Positions 36,801 to 45,777 of a stretch of 64,000 nt of DNA are shown piece by piece (the stretch's first letter is position 1; the number at the start of each line of letters is the position of its first letter). Made by a program: the position numbers and the translations under genes. The DNA is from Halolactibacillus sp051746745 (GTDB lineage Bacteria > Bacillota > Bacilli > Bacillales > Amphibacillaceae). The notes under the pieces were generated by a model, which was given only the letters and a program-made list of their open reading frames with translations, did not search any database and was not told where the DNA came from. The stretch is taken from NCBI GenBank assembly GCA_051746745.1, contig JBNJFJ010000002.1, positions 1 to 64,000 on the forward strand, written 5' to 3'.

Positions 36801-38132
36801 TTACACTCCTTCCTGACTGAGAATGTCACTGAAATTTAGTTCAGTTTCCTCCTCGTCTTCTGTATAGATGATTTGTTCGTCTTGATTGTTTGTTTGATCT
36901 TCCTGATCTTGATAATCAAGTAATTCTGGTGCACTCGTTGCGGCTGCTTGTTCGTCTTGTTCCACGATGACTTGATGTGGTGAGAACATGTGACGAAGTT
37001 CTTTCATATTAGCTTCTAGTGCTTCTTTTGCCATACTTGACGAGGCAATTAGTTTTACAAACATTTCACCATCAATTTCCATCATTTCAACCGTGATCTG
37101 CCCTAAATTATTTGGGTTAAGCTGTAATTTCACTTGTTGTTGTCCTAACAGATTTTTACCAACTTGCATCTTTTGAAGAACCGCTTCAAATTGTTGCATC
37201 AATTCTTGATTAAGCGTTTGTTGATTAGAGGCTGCTGATTGACTCAAGTGAATCGTCAATTGTTCTAACGGTTGCGTGCCTTTTGAAGAGGCAAAAGCTT
37301 CACCAAATGATGGTTGTGATTTACCTGACTGGCGTTCAAGTGCTTGCGATAACCATTTTGAAATATCATCAGTAGTGACTTTACTATGGGTCGCGTAACC
37401 TTTTTCACTTAGTGCCATACGAGATTGAAATTTCGTCATCATCTCTTTTAGTAACATTTGATTGTCTTCTGATAAGAGTTTACTAGATAAGGCTTGACTT
37501 AAGTCCTTCGGTAACGCTTGGAATTCTTGTAATAACGTCATCCAATCTTTATTGCCTAACGCACCTGCATTTAATTCTTTTAACAGTGGTGTTACTTGTT
37601 CTAGCACAGGTTGTAGTTGAACTAATGCGCTAAGTTGAGCTAAATCTTGTTCAGATAATTGCTCAAAGTCAACGTCTTGATCTAATTTAATCCCTAAACT
37701 TTTTAATAATGATTTAATTTCGTCACTTAATTCACCTAGCTTAGACAACAACGCTTTTACATCTGCTTCTGTTAATTCAGTTGTGTCTTCAGCATTGATT
37801 AAAGCAAGAAGGTCTTGATTGCCTTGTAACTGGGCCAGTATTTCATTAAGCTCACCAGTTGTTTCAGCATTCGGTATTAAAGACCCTAGCCCATTACCAT
37901 CTGATTGTTGCGCCAATTCTTTTACAACCGCACGAATATTTAAACCGCTCTCGTTTCTGGTCATCTTTTCAGGCAACGCACGTTGGTCATTAGTTAATGG
38001 TTGTTGTGATGACTTAGCTAACGTTTGTTTAAAAGCGTCTGACTGTCGCTTACTCATTTGACTTACATTATTTGTTGATTGTTTCGGTGAGCTGTTTGCG
38101 ACTTGTTTAAATAACATATCCATCGTATTCAT
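36801..38132 (-). CDS. fliK: Flagellar hook-length control protein FliK
   Basis: FliK measures hook length and switches FlhB specificity. The long, Gln/Leu-rich N-terminal region (about 1-300) is poorly conserved as expected. The C-terminal Flg_hook domain (about 310-400) is recognisable: VKLQLNPNNLGQITVEMMEIDGEMFVKLIASSSMAKEALEANMKELRHMF. The ATG at 38132 follows AAGGGAGGTG, giving 443 residues. A TTG at 38150 is within the SD region and is rejected. Confidence 0.92.
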   Translation of the reverse strand: MNTMDMLFKQVANSSPKQSTNNVSQMSKRQSDAFKQTLAKSSQQPLTNDQRALPEKMTRNESGLNIRAVVKELAQQSDGNGLGSLIPNAETTGELNEILAQLQGNQDLLALINAEDTTELTEADVKALLSKLGELSDEIKSLLKSLGIKLDQDVDFEQLSEQDLAQLSALVQLQPVLEQVTPLLKELNAGALGNKDWMTLLQEFQALPKDLSQALSSKLLSEDNQMLLKEMMTKFQSRMALSEKGYATHSKVTTDDISKWLSQALERQSGKSQPSFGEAFASSKGTQPLEQLTIHLSQSAASNQQTLNQELMQQFEAVLQKMQVGKNLLGQQQVKLQLNPNNLGQITVEMMEIDGEMFVKLIASSSMAKEALEANMKELRHMFSPHQVIVEQDEQAAATSAPELLDYQDQEDQTNNQDEQIIYTEDEEETELNFSDILSQEGV

Positions 38133-38174
38133 TGTTTCACCTCCCTTCAAATATTACGTAACTTACCTCAGTAG

Positions 38175-38750
38175 CTATTGATACAATAACTCCGTTAATT
38201 CCGCTGCTTTTTCAGCTTCCATAAAGGAAAGGATTTCACTACGTGCTTCTGATGGTACACCATTTAGAATATCAACCGCAATCTCCGTTGTTGTTTCAGA
38301 TAAAATACGGGCAGCACTTTCGGGTTCCATATCAGAATATGTCGAGACAACTTCCTCTAAACGCGCTTGTTGTTCATTTTGACTCGCAATTTGAGACTGA
38401 TATTCAGCTAATTGATTGTTTAAGTCAACAATATCACGTTCTAAAGCTTCAATTTCATCGTCTTTTTCAGATGATTCCATCATCAAGCGATTAATTTGAG
38501 ACTGATAATCTCCGATTTGCGCTAAATACTCCGCTTCCATTGCTTCTAAATTCGTTTCAGCTTCTGTCGTAATTAACTTCTCGACACCTGGGACTCGATT
38601 AAGAAAGGTTTTGGTGTTTTTTACCGGTTCCATCCCTAAGAGTGACAAGACAATATAAATAATCGTAACGGATAAGATGAGTGGAATAATAGCTAAAAGT
38701 AGATAACTTAACCAACTTTTTTTCTTTTTTTCTTTTTGTTTTTTCGCCAT
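38175..38750 (-). CDS. ylxF: YlxF/MotE-family protein
   Basis: MotE-family proteins are flagellar-operon proteins; some act as chaperones for periplasmic motor parts. A basic N-terminus (KKQKEKKKK), a single membrane anchor (about 15-38), a coiled coil (about 65-125) and a C-terminal MgtE-N-like helical domain (MEPESAARILSETTTEIAVDILNGVPSEARSEILSFME) fit this family. The ATG at 38750 is favoured, behind GGTGA, over 38768. It lies between fliJ and fliK as in B. subtilis. Confidence 0.88.
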   Translation of the reverse strand: MAKKQKEKKKKSWLSYLLLAIIPLILSVTIIYIVLSLLGMEPVKNTKTFLNRVPGVEKLITTEAETNLEAMEAEYLAQIGDYQSQINRLMMESSEKDDEIEALERDIVDLNNQLAEYQSQIASQNEQQARLEEVVSTYSDMEPESAARILSETTTEIAVDILNGVPSEARSEILSFMEAEKAAELTELLYQ

Positions 38751-38754
38751 ATTT

Positions 38755-39201
38755 TCACCGATCCCCATGATTATAATATTGTCTGATGGACGCTTCGTCC
38801 AACATCTTGCTTTCTGTTTCTTTTTCTTTCGATTTGATTACTTCCCACTTATGATCAATAATTTTTTCATACTTTTTCACTTCAACATGCTGATCTGTGA
38901 GCATCGACCGTTTATCTTCCATAATCGAGCGTTTTTCATCTACGGTTGCTTCAACGTGCAAGATCTGCTTTTTTAATTGTTGCAAGTAGGTGTGATGTGT
39001 CATGAGCGACGTGACAGAACCTGATGTATGAAGAGCTTGTTGATATTTATCTTCAATCGTTTCTTTTTGTTTTAAGAGTTGATAGAGTTCTTCAGCGACA
39101 GTTTCAAACTCGGTTACGGCAGACTTATATTCAAGCTGAGCTTCGTTTTTAAGATTTTCTTGATGATGTAAAATTTTTTCGAATGCTTGGACATTAGTCA
39201 T
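38755..39201 (-). CDS. fliJ: Flagellar export protein FliJ
   Basis: FliJ is the coiled-coil stalk in the FliI ATPase ring, coupling it to FlhA. The 148 residues are almost wholly predicted coiled coil, rich in Lys, Glu and Gln (HHQENLKNEAQLEYKSAV..., LKKQILHVEATVDEKRS). The length matches B. subtilis FliJ (147). It lies directly downstream of fliI. The sequence is weakly conserved in this family, so the call rests on architecture and position. Confidence 0.9.
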   Translation of the reverse strand: MTNVQAFEKILHHQENLKNEAQLEYKSAVTEFETVAEELYQLLKQKETIEDKYQQALHTSGSVTSLMTHHTYLQQLKKQILHVEATVDEKRSIMEDKRSMLTDQHVEVKKYEKIIDHKWEVIKSKEKETESKMLDEASIRQYYNHGDR

Positions 39202-39207
39202 CTGATA

Positions 39208-40515
39208 TTACCCCCCATATAGTAAGGATTCCACCTGATTGATCGCCGTCTCTCGATGACAATTATCTTCAATCCCTTGTTTTAAGAAATTGATAATTTT
39301 TGGATGCAATTGAATCGCACGGTCAACTTGTGGATTGGACCCACGCTTATACGCGCCGATTTGAATCAGTTCATAGTTTTCTTCGTAACTTGCGAGATAA
39401 CTACGTAACTCATTAGCAAGTTTTTGTTCTTTCTCTGTCGTAATTTGTGGCATAACCCGGCTAATAGATTTGAGTACATTCAGTGCAGGGTATTGCCCCC
39501 GTTCAGCTAATTTACGGTCTAATACAAAGTGACCGTCTAATATCCCTCGGGTCGTATCGGCAATCGGGTCGTTTAAATCATCCCCGTCGACAAGTACTGT
39601 GTAAAACGCTGTAATCGTCCCTAAATCACTTGTTCCCGTTCGTTCTAATAGCTTAGGTAAAATAGCGAAGACAGAAGGTGGATATCCTTTTGTCGTTGGC
39701 GGCTCACCTGTGGCTAACCCGACTTCACGCTGAGCCATCGCCACACGCGTAACGGAATCCATCATTAAGTTGACATTATAGCCTCTATCTCTAAAATACT
39801 CAGCGATTGAGGTTGCGGTATATGCCCCTTTAATCCTCATTAAAGCTGGTTGGTCAGACGTTGCGACAACGACGACAGATTTTTTTAACCCCTCTGGCCC
39901 GAGGTCTTTTTCTATAAATTCTCTTACCTCTCGCCCCCGTTCTCCGATAAGCGCAATGACGTTAATATCAGCTTCACTGTTACGGGCAATCATACCGAGC
40001 AATGTACTTTTACCAACACCACTACCGGCAAAAATACCGATACGTTGACCTTTTCCAACCGTAAGCAAAGTATCAATCGTCTTAACCCCGATTTCAATCG
40101 GTTCTAAAATCCTTGGACGTTTTAACGGATTCGGTGGCGATTGTTCTGTATTCATCGCGAGTAATCCTGATGGTAACTTAGAATCATCGAGCGGCATGCC
40201 AACAGCATTGATCACTTTTCCAACAAGCCGTTGACCCACTTTAATCGTCAACGGCTTACGTGTTGCTTCGACTAAACTGCCTGGTCCGATATCATTGATT
40301 TCAGTATAAGGCATGAGCACCACGACATCATCATTAAAGCCAACAACTTCCGCCATAATTTTGTCATAGTTTGACGTATGAATGTAACACACTTCTCCCA
40401 TTTTTACTTCGGGACCGGTTGATTCAATCATGAGACCTACAACGCGCTTGACTTTACCAAAATGGGTATATGTCTCCGTCTTATCAATCACATCAACGAG
40501 TTGATTAATATCCAC
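39208..40515 (-). CDS. fliI: Flagellum-specific ATPase FliI
   Basis: The hexameric export ATPase, related to F1-beta. It has Walker A GSGVGKSTLLG, GERGREVREFIE and the arginine-rich SVTRVAMAQREVGLA region with YPPSVFAILPKLLERTG. The 435 residues match the family. The GTG at 40515 has SD GGAGGAG. The gene overlaps the fliH stop by 11 nt, which suits a FliH2-FliI complex. Confidence 0.98.
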   Translation of the reverse strand: MDINQLVDVIDKTETYTHFGKVKRVVGLMIESTGPEVKMGEVCYIHTSNYDKIMAEVVGFNDDVVVLMPYTEINDIGPGSLVEATRKPLTIKVGQRLVGKVINAVGMPLDDSKLPSGLLAMNTEQSPPNPLKRPRILEPIEIGVKTIDTLLTVGKGQRIGIFAGSGVGKSTLLGMIARNSEADINVIALIGERGREVREFIEKDLGPEGLKKSVVVVATSDQPALMRIKGAYTATSIAEYFRDRGYNVNLMMDSVTRVAMAQREVGLATGEPPTTKGYPPSVFAILPKLLERTGTSDLGTITAFYTVLVDGDDLNDPIADTTRGILDGHFVLDRKLAERGQYPALNVLKSISRVMPQITTEKEQKLANELRSYLASYEENYELIQIGAYKRGSNPQVDRAIQLHPKIINFLKQGIEDNCHRETAINQVESLLYGG

Positions 40516-41305
40516 GTTGCATCTCCTCCATTGTTTCCGTTAATGCCTCATGAATTTTTTCTAATTGACGATCGACACTGACGTCTAATTGTCCACTTGG
40601 CGTTTCAATCACACAGCCGCCGGTTGGTAACTTATCATCAGGTAACACAGACAGCATGACACCTTCATTCAGCACCCGTGTCAGTTCGTCGGTTTGCGAG
40701 TGAATCAAATCGAAGTCTTGAATACTCGTCCGGATACGAATAATTGTTTGATCATGATAGTCTTTAATCGCTGTTTTCACAATGGGTAGTAGAGCGTCCT
40801 TCGACATGACTGCATCAAAAACGACTTTTTTTGCGACAACCATAGACAGTTCTACGATATCGGCATGTGCCTTTTCAATAATGATTTCTCGCTCTTGTTC
40901 AGCTTGATGGATGATCTCATTCGCTTGTTCAATTCGCGAGGCAAAATCAGCTAAGGCCGCTTGTTCACCAGTTTCGTATCCGGCTTGATAGCCCTCGTTT
41001 TTGGCCGACTCAATTAACGTTTCTTTTTCACTCTGCCAGTCTTGTTTCTGTTGGTTAATGTCTTGTTCAGCTTGTTGTTTTTCTTGATCAATCTGTTGCT
41101 GTATGTTGGTTAGCTCTTGCTTTAATTGCATGAGTTCATCATTCAGCTGTTTTTTTTGATGTTCTAACTGCTCAATTTCTGAGAGTGATTCATCTTCTTC
41201 TGTTAGCGTGTCATCCACATGAACAGGCTCTTCAACTTTAAACTGAATCGGCTTTAGTTTGATTTCACGGGCTTTAAATGGTTTAAAATCAGACAATAAT
41301 ATCAT
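40505..41305 (-). CDS. fliH: Flagellar assembly protein FliH
   Basis: FliH regulates FliI and links it to the C-ring. It has a charged N-terminal part and a long coiled coil (about 40-150: QLEHQKKQLNDELMQLKQEL...). The C-terminal FliI-binding domain resembles the V/F-type peripheral stalk (VVAKKVVFDAVMSKDALLPIVKTAIKD). The start is uncertain. An ATG at 41305 is only 1-2 nt from its GGAGGAG, so a TTG at 41296 may be used instead. Either way it overlaps the fliG 3' end. Confidence 0.92.
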   Translation of the reverse strand: MILLSDFKPFKAREIKLKPIQFKVEEPVHVDDTLTEEDESLSEIEQLEHQKKQLNDELMQLKQELTNIQQQIDQEKQQAEQDINQQKQDWQSEKETLIESAKNEGYQAGYETGEQAALADFASRIEQANEIIHQAEQEREIIIEKAHADIVELSMVVAKKVVFDAVMSKDALLPIVKTAIKDYHDQTIIRIRTSIQDFDLIHSQTDELTRVLNEGVMLSVLPDDKLPTGGCVIETPSGQLDVSVDRQLEKIHEALTETMEEMQRGY

Positions 41306-42299
41306 CTCCTCCACCACGTGCAATCACAATCTCACCTACTTCTTCAAGGCGACGAATAGCTGCTACAATACGTGTTTGTGATTCTTCAACGTCTTTTAGA
41401 CGGACAGGACCCATAAACTCCATTTCCTCTTTAAAGGTTTCAGCCATACGTGAAGACATGTTGCTAAAGACAACCTCTTGTACTTCTTCACTTGCGACCT
41501 TAAGCGCGAGACGTAAGTCATCGTTTTCAACCTCCCGAATCACACGTTGAATCGCCCGATTATCAAGCGTCACAATATCTTCAAAGACAAACATCCGTTT
41601 TTTAATCTCTTCAGCTAATTCAGGGTCTTGTATTTCTAAAGCATCGAGAATGGTACGTTCCGTTGAACGATCGACCCCGTTAAGCACTTCAACAACCGCC
41701 TGAATTCCACCGGTTTGCGTGTAATCTTGGGTGACAGTTGATGAGAGTTTCTGTTCTAAAATACGTTCCACCTCGTAGATGATTTCCGGCGACGTTGAAT
41801 CCATTAACGCAATTCGTTTCGCGATATCTGCCTGCATCTCTTGAGGTAATTCAGATAAAATCTGTCCAGCTTGTTCATTATCTAAGTATGACAATATAAG
41901 CGCGATGGTTTGCGGGTGTTCTCCTTGAATAAAGTTCAAAATTTGATTTGGATCTGTTTTACGTGCAAAATCAAACGGTTTAACTTGTAAAGAAGAGGTT
42001 AACCGCCCAATGACTGCTTGGGCTTGTTCTGCACCAATCGCTTTTTCTAACACTGTTTTCGCATAAGAAATCCCGCCCTGGGCGATATAATCCTGTGCTA
42101 GCGCGATTTGATGAAATTGCTCTAGCACTTCTTCTTTTTGACCGCTTTCGACCTTCTTCACACCTGAAATTTCGAGTGTGAGTTTTTCAATTTCTTCTTC
42201 TGTCAAATGTTTATAGACTTGAGCAGACACATCTGGTCCGAGTGAGATGAGAAGGATTGCTGCTTTTTGTCTACCCGTTAGTTCTTGTTGTTTCGCCAC
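41289..42299 (-). CDS. fliG: Flagellar motor switch protein FliG
   Basis: The C-ring protein that contacts the stator for torque generation. All three armadillo-like domains are present in 336 residues: an N-terminal FliF-binding part (GRQKAAILLISLGPD), the middle EHPQTIALILSYL motif, and the C-terminal torque domain with charged residues (FVFEDIVTLDNRAIQRVIREVE...DDLRLALK). The start is GTG at 42299 with SD GGGGGAG. Confidence 0.98.
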   Translation of the reverse strand: MAKQQELTGRQKAAILLISLGPDVSAQVYKHLTEEEIEKLTLEISGVKKVESGQKEEVLEQFHQIALAQDYIAQGGISYAKTVLEKAIGAEQAQAVIGRLTSSLQVKPFDFARKTDPNQILNFIQGEHPQTIALILSYLDNEQAGQILSELPQEMQADIAKRIALMDSTSPEIIYEVERILEQKLSSTVTQDYTQTGGIQAVVEVLNGVDRSTERTILDALEIQDPELAEEIKKRMFVFEDIVTLDNRAIQRVIREVENDDLRLALKVASEEVQEVVFSNMSSRMAETFKEEMEFMGPVRLKDVEESQTRIVAAIRRLEEVGEIVIARGGGDDIIV

Positions 42300-42310
42300 T
42301 TTGACTCCCC

Positions 42311-43921
42311 CTAATCCTCAGAAATCCAGCTGCGGAGTAATTTCGCAAAGTCATCCGGTTTCTCTGTTGCCATTTTCTCTAATTGTTTTCGTTTAATTGA
42401 GCTTTCCGTATCTTCCGGCTCTTCAATTCCTGGTATTTCTGTTGTTCTATCTTCTTCAGACATATACATGTCTTCTTCAGTGACAGTTGATTGTTTAGGT
42501 TTTCTGACAAGTAAGATGACAATAACTGCAATAAGCGCTAATAATACGACACCAATCGCCACATAAGCCCAGATTGGCAAGTTAAAGCCTCCCTCTTCAG
42601 ATTCTCGTGAAATGCCGTTAAATGTTTGGAAAACAATTGAGGTTTTCTCAGTAGGATTTATATCCGTAATATTTCCGTCAATCGATGTCGTAATAATAGA
42701 ATCGAGGATAGATTGAACACTTGCTTGTACCTGTTGTTGTTCTTCCGGTGTTAATAATTCAAGATTACCATCTTCATCCGTTGTTGATTTTGTGTTATCG
42801 ACAGCAACTTGAATCCCTAAATCTCTTAATCGATAAGGACTTTCACTTATTTCACGTTGAATTCGGTTAAATTCATAATTGATTGTATCTTGTTCTAACT
42901 CATATTCGCCTATGCCGTTATCATCTCCGACTGGGTAGTTATTGACATCCTCTTCACCGGCACCAGCCGCTGCCTCATCAAGGGCACCTTGTCCCTCATA
43001 AGACTCCCGGATTGTCTCTAAGCTTACAGGAATCCCTTCCATTGCCTCTTCATCGACCGGTTCTACCAGTTGTTCCACGCGATTTTCTTGCGTGAAGTCT
43101 AAGTCAGCCGTGACGGTTGCGATAACTTTTTCTGGACCAATCATCACAGATAGCATTTGTTGCACACGTTGCTGTAAGTCACGTTCAATTTCTTTTTTAA
43201 TTGATTGTTGTTGAGCAAAAACATCTGATGTTGAATTAATATTTTCATTATCTAAATTATAATAGTTAAAGTATTGGTCCATAATGACGATATTATCAGT
43301 AGTAAGATTCGGAACAGCTTTTTCGACGAGGTGATAAAGCGCCCGTACTTGTTCGTTATTAAATTGATGCCCCGGCTCAAGGGTTAAATTAATAGCAACA
43401 GATGTTGAATCTGTCTGTTCCGTAATAAATACGGATTCTTCTGGTAAATTTATCATGACGTTCGCTTGATCAATGCCTGAAAAACCTGATAATAAGTTAC
43501 CTAATTCAGATTGCATCGCATCTAGTTTAATCATACCAAATTCATTATCAGTCACACCCCAAGACGTGTTCGCACTAAAGAACCCATAGTCAATTTGACC
43601 AGAGTCTGGAATACCTTGGGCCGCAAGTTCTACTAACAAGCCTTCTGCTTGTCCTTCTGGCACATAAATAGTGGTCCCACCATTACGGACTTCGTGTTCG
43701 ATCCCACGCGTGTCTAATTCGACCTTCACTTGACCTGCTTCTTCTGCCGATAAGCCTGAGTAGAGCTGTACCATCGGGGTACGTGAAAAGAAGATGGTTC
43801 CACCAATAACGATGATCAAAAACAAGATGACTGATGATATCATCAATCCCTTTTGTTTAGTTGAACGTTGACGCCAGAAGTTTTCGATTGTGTCTTTAAG
43901 TTGTTGTAATTTCTCTTTCAT
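42311..43921 (-). CDS. fliF: Flagellar MS-ring protein FliF
   Basis: Forms the membrane-embedded MS ring on which the motor is built. There are two membrane segments (about 28-48 and near 440-465, IWAYVAIGVVLLALIAVIVILLV). Between them lies the YscJ-like ring-building region (VQLYSGLSAEEAGQVKVELDTRGI). The acidic C-terminal FliG-binding tail ends AKLLRSWISED. The ATG at 43921 follows GGAGG and gives 536 residues, the length I recall for B. subtilis FliF. Confidence 0.97.
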   Translation of the reverse strand: MKEKLQQLKDTIENFWRQRSTKQKGLMISSVILFLIIVIGGTIFFSRTPMVQLYSGLSAEEAGQVKVELDTRGIEHEVRNGGTTIYVPEGQAEGLLVELAAQGIPDSGQIDYGFFSANTSWGVTDNEFGMIKLDAMQSELGNLLSGFSGIDQANVMINLPEESVFITEQTDSTSVAINLTLEPGHQFNNEQVRALYHLVEKAVPNLTTDNIVIMDQYFNYYNLDNENINSTSDVFAQQQSIKKEIERDLQQRVQQMLSVMIGPEKVIATVTADLDFTQENRVEQLVEPVDEEAMEGIPVSLETIRESYEGQGALDEAAAGAGEEDVNNYPVGDDNGIGEYELEQDTINYEFNRIQREISESPYRLRDLGIQVAVDNTKSTTDEDGNLELLTPEEQQQVQASVQSILDSIITTSIDGNITDINPTEKTSIVFQTFNGISRESEEGGFNLPIWAYVAIGVVLLALIAVIVILLVRKPKQSTVTEEDMYMSEEDRTTEIPGIEEPEDTESSIKRKQLEKMATEKPDDFAKLLRSWISED

Positions 43922-43956
43922 TCTGCGCCTCCATACCAATAAAAATCACTTATAAA

Positions 43957-44259
43957 TTATAATTGCATTCGCATCATTTCATTATAAGCGGTAATAGCTT
44001 TACTCTGAACCTCAACAGCTAAATTCAGTCCGACTGAAGCTTTTTGAGCTGTGATCATGACATCATGAAGATCATCGATTTCACCATTCACAAGTTGTTC
44101 TGTTTTCGCTTGTGAATCGAGTTGTAATTGATTCACATCATTTAACGCGTCTGTCAGCATGTTTTTGAATGTTGCACTATTTGCTTTTGGTTCAGTTGTT
44201 GCTTGTGGTTTTATTGTAGGAGACGTTATAGGTTGAATGAAGTTTGTTTGGATTGTCAT
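43957..44259 (-). CDS. fliE: Flagellar hook-basal body adaptor FliE
   Basis: FliE joins the MS ring/export gate to the proximal rod. The 100 residues have the family core FKNMLTDALNDVNQLQLDSQAKTEQLVNGEIDDLHDVMITAQKASVGLNLAVEVQSKAITAYNEMMRMQL. The length and position (between flgC and fliF) are standard. Confidence 0.97.
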   Translation of the reverse strand: MTIQTNFIQPITSPTIKPQATTEPKANSATFKNMLTDALNDVNQLQLDSQAKTEQLVNGEIDDLHDVMITAQKASVGLNLAVEVQSKAITAYNEMMRMQL

Positions 44260-44274
44260 AGTTTACCTCCTTAA

Positions 44275-44730
44275 TTACTTACCTATTTCTAATGCTTTCA
44301 TTAACATCCCTTTTGTCGCATTAAGCGCCGTCACGTTTGCTTCGTATGATCGCGTCGCGCTCATTAAGTCTACCATTTCTTGTAACGGATCGACATTGGG
44401 CATTTGTACATAACCAGCTTCATCAGCATCTGGATGATTCGGATTATAAACCGTCACAAACGGTGCATCATCTTCGGTGATGCTTGAGACTTTCACACCA
44501 CTCACACTTTTATTCTCATCACCTTTGATCTTTGAAAATTGATCTCTAAAGCTTGGTGAATCACTTTGGAAGTTGACGATCTTTCGTCGATACGGTTCAA
44601 ACTCACCATCTTCGTTTATACGCGCTCTCGTTGAATCGGCATTGGCAATATTCGCAGAGACCGTATCCATTCTGAGTCTTTGCGCGGTAAGTGCTGAACT
44701 ACTTATATTCATTCCATTAAAGACAGACAC
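44275..44730 (-). CDS. flgC: Flagellar proximal rod protein FlgC
   Basis: Rod subunit. The N-terminal rod motif (NGMNISSSALTAQRLRMDTVSANIANADSTR) and the C-terminal heptad segment (VDLMSATRSYEANVTALNATKGMLMKALEIGK) are both typical. The 151 residues match B. subtilis (150). The start is GTG at 44730 with SD GAGGAGG. It is 2 nt from flgB. Confidence 0.97.
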   Translation of the reverse strand: MSVFNGMNISSSALTAQRLRMDTVSANIANADSTRARINEDGEFEPYRRKIVNFQSDSPSFRDQFSKIKGDENKSVSGVKVSSITEDDAPFVTVYNPNHPDADEAGYVQMPNVDPLQEMVDLMSATRSYEANVTALNATKGMLMKALEIGK

Positions 44731-44732
44731 AA

Positions 44733-45125
44733 TTAACTTCCTCCTCTAATGACTGACTGCAAACTATTAAACTGCCCGTTCATTCGATCAATCATTGCAT
44801 TATAATAAATCTGATTTGTCGCTAGATTCGACATTTCTTTGTCGATATCGACATTATTCCCATTATGGTTATAAGATGTCCCTTTGTTTGTTGTTACATT
44901 GAACTGATTGTTTCCTTCACCAAAGTTAAAGTGTTTTTCGTGTGTTCTTTTTGCCTCAGTGTTTGATTTTAATTCATTGTCTAAGATTGATTTAAATTCG
45001 ACTTCTCTTGCCTTGTAATTCGCCGTATCCACATTGGCGATATTGTTAGCGATTGTTTTGTTGTTGAGTGCCGCATAATCTAAACCGTGTTGCAGCGAAT
45101 CAAATGTACGACTAAAAAATGTCAT
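44733..45125 (-). CDS. flgB: Flagellar proximal rod protein FlgB
   Basis: Proximal rod subunit and first gene of the fla/che operon. Rod motif FDSLQHGLDYAALNNKTIANNIANVDTANYKAREVEF and C-terminal MIDRMNGQFNSLQSVIRGGS. The 130 residues are standard. The ATG at 45125 is preceded by AAGGAGAGG. The 652-nt gap upstream should hold the operon promoter. Confidence 0.97.
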   Translation of the reverse strand: MTFFSRTFDSLQHGLDYAALNNKTIANNIANVDTANYKAREVEFKSILDNELKSNTEAKRTHEKHFNFGEGNNQFNVTTNKGTSYNHNGNNVDIDKEMSNLATNQIYYNAMIDRMNGQFNSLQSVIRGGS

Positions 45126-45203
45126 TCTAGTCCTCTCCTTATGCGTACTTTTAGATGATAACCTCTTGTCATTGTAGATGAAAACATTGGAATTGTCTAT
45201 GTT

Positions 45204-45217
45204 TGATAACGTTTTCT
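45204..45217 (-). promoter_or_regulatory. cre-like sequence (possible CcpA site) before flgB
   Basis: Minus strand AGAAAACGTTATCA differs from the consensus TGWAANCGNTNWCA only at the first base. It lies about 80 bp before the flgB start codon, on the flgB side of the two candidate -10 boxes, so CcpA bound here would act as a roadblock. A chance match in AT-rich DNA is possible. Confidence 0.4.
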
Positions 45218-45446
45218 ATATATAATATGAAAGCTCATTTTTACCTAGCTAAGTATCGGGATTTAAGTCAATAGAACCATTGATTTTTCACTTTTTTCTC
45301 ATCGTATCTTAATCTACATCTCATCACTATTTAACTTCCCATTATAAGGAATTATATTTGTTTTTTTTTGGATTATTTTATCTGTTTTTCTCGTTTTTAT
45401 TCCTTTAAATTGAAACGGCGTTTACACAACCTTAATACATAGGTCT

Positions 45447-45455
45447 ATTATATCA
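45447..45455 (-). promoter_or_regulatory. Extended -10 candidate for the fla/che operon
   Basis: Minus strand TGATATAAT: a perfect TATAAT preceded by TGN. No recognisable -35 is at 16-18 bp. If used, the flgB mRNA leader is over 300 nt. Confidence 0.35.
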
Positions 45456-45709
45456 TTTTTATTTAACCTACGCATTATATTTCTTCTAGCAACCAATATT
45501 AACGAATATAAGTTAAATAAAGGATGAATTTTTTACTTTTTATACCGGTGATGCTTATATTTGCTACACATTCACCCGTGGGTGAGTTCAACCTCCTATA
45601 TCTTTAGACGGAAAAGTTGTATACAAGATTCATTCATCTTTTCGTTCTAGTCAAGACTTCACGTCACAATAAATAACGATGCCATTATTCATGATGTTTT
45701 TTTCAATAA

Positions 45710-45753
45710 ACAAACAGAAGCCCCGGTTGATAGATTATATCAACTAGGGCTTC
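45710..45753 (-). terminator. Intrinsic terminator after codY
   Basis: Long stem GAAGCCC..GGTTGATA / TATCAAC..GGGCTTC with a short mismatch (CGG opposite TAG side) and a 4-nt loop. It lies 25 nt after the codY stop and is followed on the minus strand by TGTTTGTTT. It separates codY from the flagellar operon. Confidence 0.85.
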
Positions 45754-45777
45754 TTTAACATTATACTGGGTCTATAA

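Larger units (their letters stand above)
45126..45716 (-). promoter_or_regulatory. Long AT-rich leader/promoter region of the fla/che operon
   Basis: About 590 nt between the codY terminator and flgB, with no credible gene on either strand. Candidate elements on the minus strand are an extended -10 TGATATAAT (45447-45455), a second TATAAT (45341-45346) with no good -35, and a cre-like site (45204-45217). A sigma-D-like CCCGATAC occurs near 45256-45263 but has no TAAA at 15 bp. A short dyad TCACCC/GGGTGA lies at about 45581-45594 and TTGTATACAA at about 45617-45626. The true start point cannot be fixed by eye. Confidence 0.4.

Noticed and set aside
45241..45270. Sigma-D promoter before flgB (CCCGATAC)
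   Set aside because: Only part of GCCGATAT matches and no TAAA lies 14-16 bp upstream.
45524..45607. Plus-strand 27-codon hydrophobic ORF (MNFLLFIPVMLIFATHSPV...) in the codY-flgB gap
   Set aside because: AAAGG abuts the ATG with no spacing, no promoter is seen on that strand, and AT-rich DNA readily gives short hydrophobic frames.
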